Origin: Pseudomonadota bacterium
GTDB lineage: Bacteria > Pseudomonadota > Alphaproteobacteria > Caulobacterales > Caulobacteraceae
Length of the DNA stretch: 37,595 nt
Direction of reading: 5' to 3'
NCBI GenBank assembly: GCA_023432855.1
Contig: JAEZEZ010000120.1
Coordinates: forward strand, 1 to 37,595
The translations under genes were made by a program, and so were the position numbers. The notes beneath the pieces were generated by a model. That model had not been told where the DNA came from and did no database searches. It saw nothing but the letters and a program-made list of their open reading frames with translations. Of the stretch, positions 1 through 6,187 are shown one piece after another (the stretch's first letter is position 1; each line of letters starts with the position of its first letter).

Positions 1-708
1 CGGCTGGGCGCGCTCGTCGAGCCCGCCCACCAGACCGCGCAGGCTCGCGGCCTGGCGCGCCAGCGCGGCGACCTCGCGCTCGGCGGCCTCCGCGTCGGCG
101 TTCAGCCGGCGTTCCAGGGCGGTCTTCTCCGCGATCAGGCGCTCCGTCTCGGCCCGCTGCTCGGCCAGTTCGCTTTCGGTGAGGAACAGGTCCTCGCCAG
201 CCAGGGCGGCCTGCCGGCGAACCCTGGCGATCTCGTCAATCTGCGCCTGCAGGCGAGCGGCGCGCCGCTCCAGCTCGGGCGCGACCGCCTGCATGATGAT
301 GGCTGCGCGCACCGCATCGGTCGCCGAGCGTGGCGATACGAGCAGCGCGGGCGGGGGATGGCGGGAGTAGGTCTGCAGCGCCCCCAGCAGCCGCGCCTGC
401 CGGCTGCGCTCGCCGGCCATGGCCGCCGTCAGCGCCTGTTCGCGGGCGGTCAGCAACTCCAGCCGGCGGCGCTGGGCGACGGCCGTGCCTTCGTCGACGG
501 CCTGGCGTCGGGCGAGCCGGATGAGACGCTCGCGAAGGCGTTCGATATCCCGCGCGGCCGCGCGGGCGTCAGCGCGGAGAAGGTCGCGTTCGCCGGCTCT
601 CTCCGCACGCCGGGCGTCCAGCCGCTCGGCGCTTTCACGCTGGGCCGCGGCCGGTGCGGCGGCCAGCAACAAGGCGGCGAGGAGAGCGAAGGGGCGTCGG
701 CGAAGCAT
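1..708 (-). CDS. EnvC-like murein hydrolase activator / M23-type peptidase, N-terminal part (runs off the left edge)
   Basis: The gene reads leftward from ATG at 708-706 with no stop before base 1, so only the first 236 residues are visible. Residues 1-22 form a Sec signal peptide (MLRRR, a Leu/Ala-rich core, then APAAAQ). The rest is highly charged, Arg/Glu/Ala-rich and heptad-like, which is the coiled-coil region of EnvC/NlpD-type amidase activators. The LytM/M23 domain expected at the C-terminus lies outside the window. Such proteins act in the periplasm on peptidoglycan during division, activating amidases when the LytM active site is degenerate or cutting directly when it is intact; the missing part would decide which. 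The start lies 28 bases downstream of the rlmH stop on the same strand, and this order (obgE, nadD, rsfS, rlmH, EnvC-like) is, from memory, conserved in Caulobacterales. The family call rests on the coiled coil, signal peptide and neighbours. Confidence 0.75.
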   Translation of the reverse strand, partial: MLRRRPFALLAALLLAAAPAAAQRESAERLDARRAERAGERDLLRADARAAARDIERLRERLIRLARRQAVDEGTAVAQRRRLELLTAREQALTAAMAGERSRQARLLGALQTYSRHPPPALLVSPRSATDAVRAAIIMQAVAPELERRAARLQAQIDEIARVRRQAALAGEDLFLTESELAEQRAETERLIAEKTALERRLNADAEAAEREVAALARQAASLRGLVGGLDERAQP

Positions 709-736
709 CGGCGCGAGACTAGTGCAACGGGGCGGC

Positions 737-1207
737 CTAGTCGCGGTGGTAAGGCGACCCTGCAAGAATGGTGACCGCGCGATAGAGCTGCTCGGCGGCC
801 ATGACCCTGGCCAGGGCGTGCGGCCAGGTCCAGGCGCCGAAACCGATCAGGATCGACGCCCGGTCGCGTACCGCCGGGTCCAGGCCGTCCGCCCCCCCGA
901 TGACCAGGCAAAGGCGCGGAGCGCCGGTGTCGCGCAGCTTTTCGAGGCGACCGGCGAAATCGCGCGAGGGCATGTCGCGCCCGCGTTCGTCGCAGGCGAT
1001 CAGGACAGCGCCGGCCGGAACCCTGGCGAGGATCGCTTCGGCTTCCCGGGCCATGCCCGAGCCGCCGCGAGGCTCGACCTCGAGGAGATCGAAGGGGCCG
1101 AGGCCCAGGGAGCGGCCGGAAGCGGAGGCGCGCGACAGGTAGTCGGCGCACAGGCCGTTCTCGGCCGTGCGGCCCAGTCGGCCGACGGCGATGAGATCGA
1201 CCTTCAA
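737..1207 (-). CDS. rlmH: RlmH, 23S rRNA (pseudouridine-1915-N3)-methyltransferase
   Basis: This 156-residue SPOUT-class methyltransferase uses S-adenosylmethionine to methylate pseudouridine 1915 in helix 69 of 23S rRNA, acting on assembled 70S ribosomes. The length matches the family. Diagnostic segments are visible: an N-terminal MKVDLIAVGRL strand, the SAM-binding knot loop LVIGGADGL near residues 101-109, and the C-terminal signature YRAVTILAGSPYHRD. It starts 10 bases after the rsfS stop and is followed by the EnvC-like gene, so it is part of the leftward obgE operon. Nothing looks truncated. Confidence 0.95.
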   Translation of the reverse strand: MKVDLIAVGRLGRTAENGLCADYLSRASASGRSLGLGPFDLLEVEPRGGSGMAREAEAILARVPAGAVLIACDERGRDMPSRDFAGRLEKLRDTGAPRLCLVIGGADGLDPAVRDRASILIGFGAWTWPHALARVMAAEQLYRAVTILAGSPYHRD

Positions 1208-1217
1208 CCGACCGCCG

Positions 1218-1649
1218 TCAGGCCTGGGCGCTGGCGGTACGGTGTGGCGCGTCGACCGCCCAGATCTTTTCGATGTTGTAGAAGGTGCGGACTTCCGGCC
1301 GGAACAGATGAACGACCACGTCGCCGGCGTCGATCAGCACCCAGTCGCAGTGGGGCAGGCCTTCTACCCGGGCGCGGCCATGGCCGGCCTCCTTGATGGC
1401 GCGCAGCAGGTGATCGGCGATGGCGCCGACGTGACGGTGCGAACGCCCGGACGCGACGATCATGGAATCGGCGACGGAGCTCTTGCCCTTGAGGTCGATG
1501 TGGACGACGTCCTGGGCCTTGTCGTCATCAAGCCGCCGCAGGATGAGATCCTCGAGACTGAGGTTGGGATCTCGGGATGGGACCGCTTCCTGGTCCTTGG
1601 TGTCGGAAGCCGTGTCCGGATGCGCGTCATGCGCGGAAGGGGCGCTCAG
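1218..1649 (-). CDS. rsfS: RsfS (Iojap/DUF143) ribosome silencing factor, apparent CTG start
   Basis: RsfS binds ribosomal protein L14 and blocks joining of the 30S and 50S subunits when nutrients run low. The conserved Iojap core is clear: SLEDLILRRLDD, then DVVHIDLKGKSSVADSMIVA, SGRSHRHVGAIADHLL, and a C-terminal DWVLIDAGDVVVHLFRPEVR followed by FYNIEKIW. The frame stays open upstream to a TAG but holds no ATG, GTG or TTG before an internal ATG at 1463, which would remove the first strand of the fold. CTG at 1649-1647 is preceded at 7 bases by TAGGAG, so I take CTG as the start, giving 143 residues. The first 30 residues are poorly conserved and polar. The gene sits between nadD and rlmH, as usual. 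Confidence 0.85.
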   Translation of the reverse strand: MSAPSAHDAHPDTASDTKDQEAVPSRDPNLSLEDLILRRLDDDKAQDVVHIDLKGKSSVADSMIVASGRSHRHVGAIADHLLRAIKEAGHGRARVEGLPHCDWVLIDAGDVVVHLFRPEVRTFYNIEKIWAVDAPHRTASAQA

Positions 1650-1656
1650 CTGAAAA

Positions 1657-1662
1657 CTCCTA
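1657..1662 (-). promoter_or_regulatory. Shine-Dalgarno site deciding the rsfS CTG start
   Basis: Read on the minus strand, TAGGAG is followed by seven bases (ttttcag) and then CTG. It is the only good ribosome-binding site in front of the rsfS frame and supports initiation at CTG rather than at the internal ATG 186 bases downstream. Confidence 0.65.
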
Positions 1663-1709
1663 TGGGACTAACCCGCAAGAAGCGACCTTAGCACGCCTTG
1701 AGTTCCCGG

Positions 1710-2312
1710 TCATCGGGCGCGTTTGGCCGCCGCGCGAATGTCGGTCGAAGAGGCCGGGTGCAGGTCGCCGCGCAGGAACACCCATGCCGGCGGGGCCCGA
1801 TCCGCGAGCCCGGCGGCCTGCTCTTCGTCCACGCGCGCCCCGGCGAACGCCCGGGCGAAGTCGGAATCGCGCACGGCGTCTTCCGAGCCCGGCCGGGCGA
1901 CGACCGCAATGGGGACGAGCCGCGCGATCTCCTCCCACGAACGCCAGCGGCTGAACCCGGCGAGATTGTCGGACCCCATCAGCCAGACGAACCGAACGTC
2001 CGGATGAATCTCCTGCAGGCGCCGGATCAGGTCGATGGTCAGACGCACGCCCAGCCTGGTCTCGATGTCCGAAACGTCCATCATGGGATGCGACGCCTTG
2101 AGGCGCGCAGACGCCATGCGCTCCTCAAGCCCGTGATTGGCCGGGTCCTTCAGCGGATTGCCGGGCGAGACCAGCCAGGTCACGCGGTCGACGCCCAGCC
2201 TCTCCAGCGCCAGATCCGCCACGTGCCTGTGGCCGTCGTGGGCGGGATCGAACGAGCCCCCGAAGAGCGCGACCCGCTCGCCGGCGCGGACGGGGAGCCG
2301 CGGCTCGGTCAA
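1710..2312 (-). CDS. nadD: NadD, nicotinate-nucleotide adenylyltransferase
   Basis: NadD joins ATP and nicotinate mononucleotide to make deamido-NAD, the penultimate step of NAD synthesis in the cytoplasm. With a TTG start at 2312 the protein is 200 residues, a normal family length. The nucleotidyltransferase signature GGSFDPAHDGH is at residues 18-28, and the C-terminal SSTDIRA segment corresponds to the ISSTxIR motif that binds ATP. TTG overlaps the obgE stop as TTGA (2312-2309), suggesting translational coupling. The frame continues upstream inside obgE, but that extension is Arg/Gly-rich shadow sequence unlike any NadD. Confidence 0.95.
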   Translation of the reverse strand: MTEPRLPVRAGERVALFGGSFDPAHDGHRHVADLALERLGVDRVTWLVSPGNPLKDPANHGLEERMASARLKASHPMMDVSDIETRLGVRLTIDLIRRLQEIHPDVRFVWLMGSDNLAGFSRWRSWEEIARLVPIAVVARPGSEDAVRDSDFARAFAGARVDEEQAAGLADRAPPAWVFLRGDLHPASSTDIRAAAKRAR

Positions 2313-3373
2313 GGCGTCCAGCCCTCGGCGGTCTCGGCTGGATCGGCTTCTTCCTCGTCGGGGACCCCTGCGTCGGCGGCCCGCTGTTTGCGGATGAGCT
2401 TCCACGCCTCGCGCAGCAGTTCCCGGACTCCCTCGCCCGACACGCCCGACACCAGGCGCGGACGGACGCCCGTCTCGGCCTCGAAGGCGGCCGCGATTTC
2501 GGCCCGCTGTTCCGGCGTGAGCGCATCGATCTTGTTCAGCGCGGTGAACTCGGGCCGTTCCGCCAGCCCTTCCCCGTAGGCCTCGATCTCCTTGCGGATG
2601 GTCTTCCATGCGGCGGCGGGATCATCCTGGGTCGCATCGACGAGGTGGATCAGAACCGCGGTCCGCTCCACATGGCCGAGGAATTTCGTGCCCAGCCCTG
2701 CGCCTTCGGAGGCGCCCTCGATCAGGCCGGGAATGTCGGCCAGCACGAAGCGCTCGCTGGCCGACAGGTCGACGACGCCCAGATTGGGAGTGAGGGTCGT
2801 GAACGGATAGTCCGCCACCTTCGGCCGGGCTGCGCTGACGGCGGCCAGGAAGGTGGACTTGCCCGCGTTGGGCAGGCCCACCAGGCCGGCATCGGCGATC
2901 AGCTTCAGCCGCAGCCAGATCCACTTCTCCTCGCCGGGCTGGCCCGGGTTGGCGTGCTTGGGCGCGCGGTTGACCGGCCCCTTGAAGCGATCGTTGCCCC
3001 AGCCGCCATTGCCTCCCTTGGCCAGCAGCACGCGGTCGCCCGCCCGGGCGAGGTCGGCGATGAGGGTCTCGCGATCCTCCTCGTAGACCTGGGTGCCGAC
3101 CGGCACCCTCAGCACCATGTCGTCGCCCTTGGCGCCGTGACGGTTTCGCCCCATGCCGTGCACGCCGGTGCCCGCCTTGAAGTGCTGCTGGTAGCGGTAG
3201 TCGATCAGGGTGTTCAGGCCGTCGACCGCCTCGATCCAGACGTCGCCCCCATTGCCGCCGTCGCCGCCGTCAGGGCCGCCGTACTCGATGAATTTCTCGC
3301 GACGGAACGACACGGCGCCGCCGCCGCCATCGCCCGAGCGGATGTAGATCTTCGCCTGGTCAAGGAACTTCAT
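2309..3373 (-). CDS. obgE: ObgE/CgtA, essential ribosome-assembly GTPase
   Basis: This 354-residue protein has the three Obg regions. The glycine-rich Obg fold is at about residues 1-160 (MKFLDQAKIYIRSGDGGGG, then GGDGGNGGDV). The GTPase domain has the P-loop GLPNAGKST, the switch-II DIPGLIEGAS and the specificity motif NKID. A short, variable acidic C-terminal tail follows. In Caulobacter CgtA is essential and associates with the 50S subunit. ATG at 3373 is chosen because the family begins MKFLDQ; an in-frame extension to 3436 has no family support. It is the first gene of the leftward operon, and no strong Shine-Dalgarno is visible before the start. The downstream nadD start overlaps its stop. 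Confidence 0.97.
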   Translation of the reverse strand: MKFLDQAKIYIRSGDGGGGAVSFRREKFIEYGGPDGGDGGNGGDVWIEAVDGLNTLIDYRYQQHFKAGTGVHGMGRNRHGAKGDDMVLRVPVGTQVYEEDRETLIADLARAGDRVLLAKGGNGGWGNDRFKGPVNRAPKHANPGQPGEEKWIWLRLKLIADAGLVGLPNAGKSTFLAAVSAARPKVADYPFTTLTPNLGVVDLSASERFVLADIPGLIEGASEGAGLGTKFLGHVERTAVLIHLVDATQDDPAAAWKTIRKEIEAYGEGLAERPEFTALNKIDALTPEQRAEIAAAFEAETGVRPRLVSGVSGEGVRELLREAWKLIRKQRAADAGVPDEEEADPAETAEGWTP

Positions 3374-3428
3374 GGCGCGGTTTTGGACCAGACGCGTCCG
3401 CCGGTCGAGACGTGGCGATACTGCCGAG

Positions 3429-3458
3429 TTAGACAATAGGCGTCTTTGGGACTATAGG
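3429..3458 (+). promoter_or_regulatory. Candidate promoter and long leader of the cold-shock operon
   Basis: TTAGAC (3429-3434) and TATAGG (3453-3458) are 18 bases apart and form a plausible sigma-70-type promoter. Transcription would start near 3465, leaving an untranslated leader of about 125 bases before the cold-shock gene at 3590. Long 5' leaders are typical of csp mRNAs. The leader contains a small TTCGCGA palindrome but no hairpin I would call with confidence. The remainder of the 216-base gap back to obgE must also hold the obgE promoter, which I cannot pick out. Confidence 0.35.
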
Positions 3459-3589
3459 GGGCCGGTCGACCTCTGAAGCGTAACGCGCCCTCCCGTCGCA
3501 CTGCGCTCGGTCCAAGGCTCCTACTTCTCCAGACTCGACGGCCCTCGCGACGTTCGCGAAGGTCAGTCCCGTCACCTAAGGAGTCTCAT

Positions 3590-3799
3590 ATGACCACGGG
3601 AACTGTGAAATGGTTCAACACCACCAAGGGCTACGGCTTCATCGCGCCTGAAGGCGGCGGCAAGGACGTGTTCGTCCACGCCACGGCCGTGGAGCGTTCG
3701 AACCTCGGCTCGCTGAACGAAGGCGACAAGGTCTCCTTCGAACTCGAGCGTGACTCGCGCTCGGGCAAGGAGTCCGCTGTCAACCTGCAGCGCGCCTAA
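3590..3799 (+). CDS. CspA-family cold-shock protein
   Basis: This is a 69-residue single cold-shock domain, a full-length five-stranded OB fold that binds single-stranded RNA or DNA and melts mRNA structure. The RNA-binding motifs are intact: RNP1 as KGYGFIAP near residues 13-20 and RNP2 as VFVHATAV near residues 27-34. The start is well supported by AAGGAG a few bases upstream of ATG. The stop is only 5 bases from the infA-like GTG start, so the two are co-translated. The context is a small translation-related operon; which numbered Csp paralogue this is cannot be told from one locus. Confidence 0.95.
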   Translation: MTTGTVKWFNTTKGYGFIAPEGGGKDVFVHATAVERSNLGSLNEGDKVSFELERDSRSGKESAVNLQRA

Positions 3800-3804
3800 G
3801 TCTG

Positions 3805-4074
3805 GTGGCCAAGGAAGAATTCATCGAATTCGAAGGCGTGATCGAGGAGCTGCTCCCCGAGGGGCGGTTCCGCGTCAAGCTCGACAACGATCACACCGTC
3901 CTGGCCTATACGGCCGGCCGGATGCGGAAAAACCGCATCCGGTCGCTCGTCGGCGACCGGGTGACCGTCGAAATGACGCCCTACGACCTCGATCGCGGGC
4001 GCATTACCTTCCGGCACAAGACCGCCGGACCGGCTCCCACCCCAGGACAACGCCCCCAGTACCGCCGCCGTTAG
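3805..4074 (+). CDS. infA: Translation initiation factor IF-1 (C-terminally extended, possibly a second copy)
   Basis: IF-1 occupies the A site of the 30S subunit during initiation. The S1/OB-fold core is complete, from MAKEEFIEFEGVIEELLP through HTVLAYTAGRMRKNRIRSLV to VTVEMTPYDLDRGRITFRHK. Standard IF-1 stops at about 72 residues; here a tail of about 17 residues rich in Pro, Gln and Arg brings it to 89. The start is GTG at 3805, five bases after the csp stop, and MAKEE fixes the N-terminus. Extended IF-1 proteins beside a csp gene are known as accessory infA copies in some Proteobacteria, so this may not be the main IF-1 gene. That is an inference, since the rest of the genome is not visible. 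Confidence 0.9.
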   Translation: MAKEEFIEFEGVIEELLPEGRFRVKLDNDHTVLAYTAGRMRKNRIRSLVGDRVTVEMTPYDLDRGRITFRHKTAGPAPTPGQRPQYRRR

Positions 4075-4084
4075 GAGAGCAGAC

Positions 4085-4363
4085 ATGGCGACCATGGCCG
4101 AAATGCTGCCCTCCCTCGAGGACAAGGAACTGGCGACGCTGCGGGACAACGCGCAGCGGCTCGAACAATCTGCTCCGGAAGCGAAGCAGCGCACTGCGGC
4201 GGCCGAGCTTATGCCGCTGATCGACGCCGAGATCGCCGACCGCAAGGCGAAGGCTCCGCCTCCGGTGCGCAAGACTCGCGCGAAGAAGGCCGAGGGCGAG
4301 GCCGCCGAGCCGACCAAGCCGAAGCCCCCGGCGAAGCCACGCGCGAAGAAGGCTGCGGCCTAG
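4085..4363 (+). CDS. Small protein with Lys/Ala/Pro-rich H1-like tail, function unknown
   Basis: I do not recognise this 92-residue protein. TAGGAG precedes the ATG by 7 bases and the gene starts 11 bases after infA, so it is the third gene of the csp operon. Residues 1-52 look helical and mildly acidic (EDKELATLRDNAQRLE). Residues 53-92 are made of Lys, Ala and Pro with repeated RAKKA units (KTRAKKAEGE, KPRAKKAAA), resembling histone-H1-like or ribosomal-protein tails that bind nucleic acid non-specifically. Its position beside a cold-shock protein and IF-1 hints at a role with RNA or ribosomes, but that is guesswork. It ends three bases from the stop of the convergent GNAT gene. Confidence 0.75.
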   Translation: MATMAEMLPSLEDKELATLRDNAQRLEQSAPEAKQRTAAAELMPLIDAEIADRKAKAPPPVRKTRAKKAEGEAAEPTKPKPPAKPRAKKAAA

Positions 4364-4366
4364 AGT

Positions 4367-4900
4367 TCAGGCAAGCCACACCATCATTCGCACGTCCGCG
4401 GGTTCGCCCCGGGCGCGCGAATGCTTTGTGCGCACCTCGCCCGTGTAAAGGAATCCTGCCTTCTCGAGCACGCGTCCCGAGGCGGGATTGTCCGAAAAGT
4501 GACCGGCCGCCACGGCCCGCTTGCGCCAGGACCGGGCAGCCCAGAGCAGGGCGCCGTCCGCCGCCTCCGTCGCCAGGCCCCGTCCCCAGTAGGGTCTCCC
4601 GATCCAGTACCCCAGCTCCGGGTATGGATCCGCGTCGTGGAAGAGGCCGATCGCCCCGACCGCGCCTTCGCCTTCCAGTTCGATGACGAAGGTGTTCTCG
4701 CGGCTGCGGTCCTGGCTGACCGTACGTTCGAGAAACGCCTTCGCATCCGCGGCTGTGAAGGGGTGCGGCATGCGCAGGGTCATGCGTGCGATGTCGTAGT
4801 CCGTCGCCATGGCCTGGATGCGGTCCAGGTCACGAACCTCGGGGGCTCTCAGCTTCAGCCGCCGCGTTTCGATGACGGGCGAGATGTCGATCACGCACAT
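4367..4900 (-). CDS. GNAT N-acetyltransferase, RimJ/RimL family
   Basis: This 177-residue GNAT-fold enzyme would transfer an acetyl group from acetyl-CoA to an amine. The family is shown by IETRRLKLRAPEVRD at the N-terminus, GYWIGRPYWGRGLATEA (the acetyl-CoA pyrophosphate loop, R/Q-x-x-G-x-G/A type) and NPASGRVLEKAGF. This pattern is that of the RimJ/RimL protein acetyltransferases, but the substrate cannot be read from sequence. ATG at 4900 is chosen over GTG at 4909 because AAGGAG lies 8 bases upstream of ATG and would overlap the GTG. It follows the rpmA terminator on the minus strand, so it needs read-through or its own promoter. It is remote from the sugar cluster and unlikely to be its missing acetyltransferase. 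Confidence 0.85.
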   Translation of the reverse strand: MCVIDISPVIETRRLKLRAPEVRDLDRIQAMATDYDIARMTLRMPHPFTAADAKAFLERTVSQDRSRENTFVIELEGEGAVGAIGLFHDADPYPELGYWIGRPYWGRGLATEAADGALLWAARSWRKRAVAAGHFSDNPASGRVLEKAGFLYTGEVRTKHSRARGEPADVRMMVWLA

Positions 4901-4933
4901 GAGCCGCACTCCTTGGGCAGCTCGCGGGGAACG

Positions 4934-4964
4934 AAAAAGGGGAGCCCGGTGGTCCGGACTCCCC
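4934..4964 (-). terminator. Rho-independent terminator of rplU-rpmA
   Basis: On the minus strand an 11-bp stem (4964-4954 with 4949-4939, one G-U pair) closes a four-base loop and is followed at once by TTTTT at 4938-4934. The mismatch on the plus strand becomes G-U only in the leftward RNA, which fits termination after rpmA. Confidence 0.8.
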
Positions 4965-5024
4965 GCGTTCGCTTTGTCCGGATCGGCCCCGTGGGCGGCG
5001 ATCCGGGCGTTTCGGACCGCTATG

Positions 5025-5291
5025 CTATTCGGCCGCCATGGCCGGGATCACCGACACGAAACACTTGGAGTCGCGCTTGGTGGTGAACTTCACCTGGCCG
5101 TTTACGGTGGCGAACAGGGTGTGGTCGCGGCCCAGGCCGACGTTGTCGCCCGGGTGGAAGCGGGTTCCGCGCTGACGCACGAGGATGTTGCCGGCCAGGA
5201 CGTTCTCGCCGCCGTATTTCTTCACGCCAAGGCGCTTGGATTCGGAATCGCGGCCGTTACGCGAAGAGCCGCCGGATTTCTTGTGAGCCAT
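5025..5291 (-). CDS. rpmA: 50S ribosomal protein L27
   Basis: L27 lies by the peptidyl-transferase centre, with its N-terminal tail reaching the P-site tRNA. The 88-residue protein carries the usual MAHKKSGGSSRNGRDSESKR start followed by RLGVKKYGG and RQRGTRFHPG, and is full length. No N-terminal pre-sequence of the Firmicutes type is present. It is the second gene of the rplU-rpmA operon, 41 bases after rplU, and is followed by an intrinsic terminator at 4934-4964. Confidence 0.98.
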   Translation of the reverse strand: MAHKKSGGSSRNGRDSESKRLGVKKYGGENVLAGNILVRQRGTRFHPGDNVGLGRDHTLFATVNGQVKFTTKRDSKCFVSVIPAMAAE

Positions 5292-5332
5292 GGTGCGCTC
5301 CTGTTTCCTTGCGAAGCCGGACCCTCAGGTCC

Positions 5333-6010
5333 TCAGGCTTCCTTGTCCTTCTTGGCGGCCGGCTTCTTGGGCGCGGCAGCCTTCTTTTCGGTCCTGGCGT
5401 CGTCCTTTGCCGCGGCCGCCTTCTTCGGCGCAGCATCGGCCTTGGCTTCCGCCTTCGGGGCCGCAGCCTTCTTCGGCGCGGCGGTCTTGGCCTCGGCCTT
5501 CGCCGCCTCAGGGGCGGCCTCAGCCTTCACGGCGGCCTTCTTCTCGGGCTTGGCGGCCTTGGGCGCAGTCTTGGCGCCCTTCATCTCCGCCTTGCGGGCG
5601 GCCTTGGCCTTGGCCTGCTCGGCCAGACGCGCCAGGTTGCGGGCGCGCAGATCGCGCTCGGCCTTGGGGGTCAGGTCGACTTCGCCGTCCCACTTCTCGG
5701 CCTTGCCCTTGCCGCCGTCGATGCCGGTGACGCGAAGCACCGACTCCATCTGGCGGTGGCCGCGGGTGCGGCGATAGCCCTGGCGACGGATCTTCTTGAA
5801 GATCTTGATCTTCTCACCCTTGCGGGTCTCGATCAGGGTGGCGCTGACGGTCGCGCCCGCCACAGTCGGGGCCCCCACAGTGTCGCCCAGCATCAGCACC
5901 TGGTCGAAAACGACCTCGGCGCCGGCGTCGCCTTCCAGCTTTTCCACGACCAGCAGGTCGCCGGGTTGAACCCGGTATTGCTTGCCGCCGGTCTTGATCA
6001 CCGCGTACAT
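5333..6010 (-). CDS. rplU: 50S ribosomal protein L21 with long Lys/Ala-rich C-terminal extension
   Basis: Residues 1-102 are a standard L21, which binds 23S rRNA: MYAVIKTGGKQYRVQPGD, FKKIRRQGYRRTRGHRQ and VLRVTGI. Usual L21 ends near residue 103. Here a further 120 residues follow, first a charged segment (PKAERDLRARNLARLAEQ) and then about 85 residues almost wholly of Lys, Ala, Glu and Pro in PKKAAAPKAEAK-type repeats. Alphaproteobacterial L21 proteins often have Ala/Lys tails, but this one more than doubles the protein. The start at 6010 matches the family; an upstream in-frame ATG is unsupported. Promoter and leader elements lie at 6030-6103. Confidence 0.96.
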   Translation of the reverse strand: MYAVIKTGGKQYRVQPGDLLVVEKLEGDAGAEVVFDQVLMLGDTVGAPTVAGATVSATLIETRKGEKIKIFKKIRRQGYRRTRGHRQMESVLRVTGIDGGKGKAEKWDGEVDLTPKAERDLRARNLARLAEQAKAKAARKAEMKGAKTAPKAAKPEKKAAVKAEAAPEAAKAEAKTAAPKKAAAPKAEAKADAAPKKAAAAKDDARTEKKAAAPKKPAAKKDKEA

Positions 6011-6029
6011 CGCGCAGCCTCTATCGGAC

Positions 6030-6064
6030 AAAAAAGATTGCGCCCGCGAGTGGTCCCGCGGGCG
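6030..6064 (-). terminator. Terminator-like hairpin in the rplU leader (possible attenuator)
   Basis: On the minus strand CGCCCGCG (6064-6057) pairs with CGCGGGCG (6048-6041) as a perfect 8-bp stem with an 8-base loop, followed by caatc and six T (6035-6030). It lies between the rplU promoter and the rplU start, so it would interrupt its own operon if fully active. The five-base gap before the T run weakens it as a terminator. Confidence 0.5.
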
Positions 6065-6075
6065 AGAGGGCGTGT

Positions 6076-6103
6076 CTTATACAGTCGGCCGTTCGCGAGT
6101 CAA
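6076..6103 (-). promoter_or_regulatory. Sigma-70 type promoter of rplU-rpmA
   Basis: On the minus strand TTGACT (6103-6098) and TATAAG (6081-6076) are separated by 16 bases. This is the best promoter match in the window. The predicted transcript would begin near 6069 and carry a leader of about 59 bases containing the hairpin at 6041-6064. Confidence 0.65.
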
Positions 6104-6157
6104 CGAAAAGCGGGGGCGAAATGGGCCTTTGCGACAAATGTGCGGAGGGGGCTCGCC

Positions 6158-6172
6158 TGTTATAGTGTAACA
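6158..6172. promoter_or_regulatory. Zur/Fur-like palindrome upstream of the metal operon
   Basis: TGTTATAGTGTAACA is a 7-1-7 inverted repeat with one mismatch per arm pair, A/T-rich in otherwise GC-rich DNA, and ends 15 bases before the ATG of the first gene. GTTATA-centred palindromes are the usual form of Zur operators in Proteobacteria (from memory). The nature of the downstream genes supports a metal-responsive operator; binding has not been shown. Confidence 0.5.
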
Positions 6173-6187
6173 CGATATAGGCGACCG

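Noticed and set aside
2645..3439. 264-residue plus-strand frame opposite obgE
   Set aside because: Antisense to a conserved essential gene, with no recognisable motif.
4367..4900. GNAT gene as the missing PseH
   Set aside because: Its motifs are of the RimJ/RimL type and it is about 20 kb from the sugar cluster, beside ribosomal genes.
5340..5620. Repetitive sequence as a possible tandem repeat array
   Set aside because: It is the codon-level result of the Lys/Ala-rich L21 tail, with irregular unit length; not a DNA repeat element or CRISPR.
5309..6187. Open frame continuing upstream of the NicO-like gene through rplU
   Set aside because: It is Leu/Gly/Arg-rich shadow of rplU on the other strand; the ATG after the palindrome gives a sensible membrane protein.
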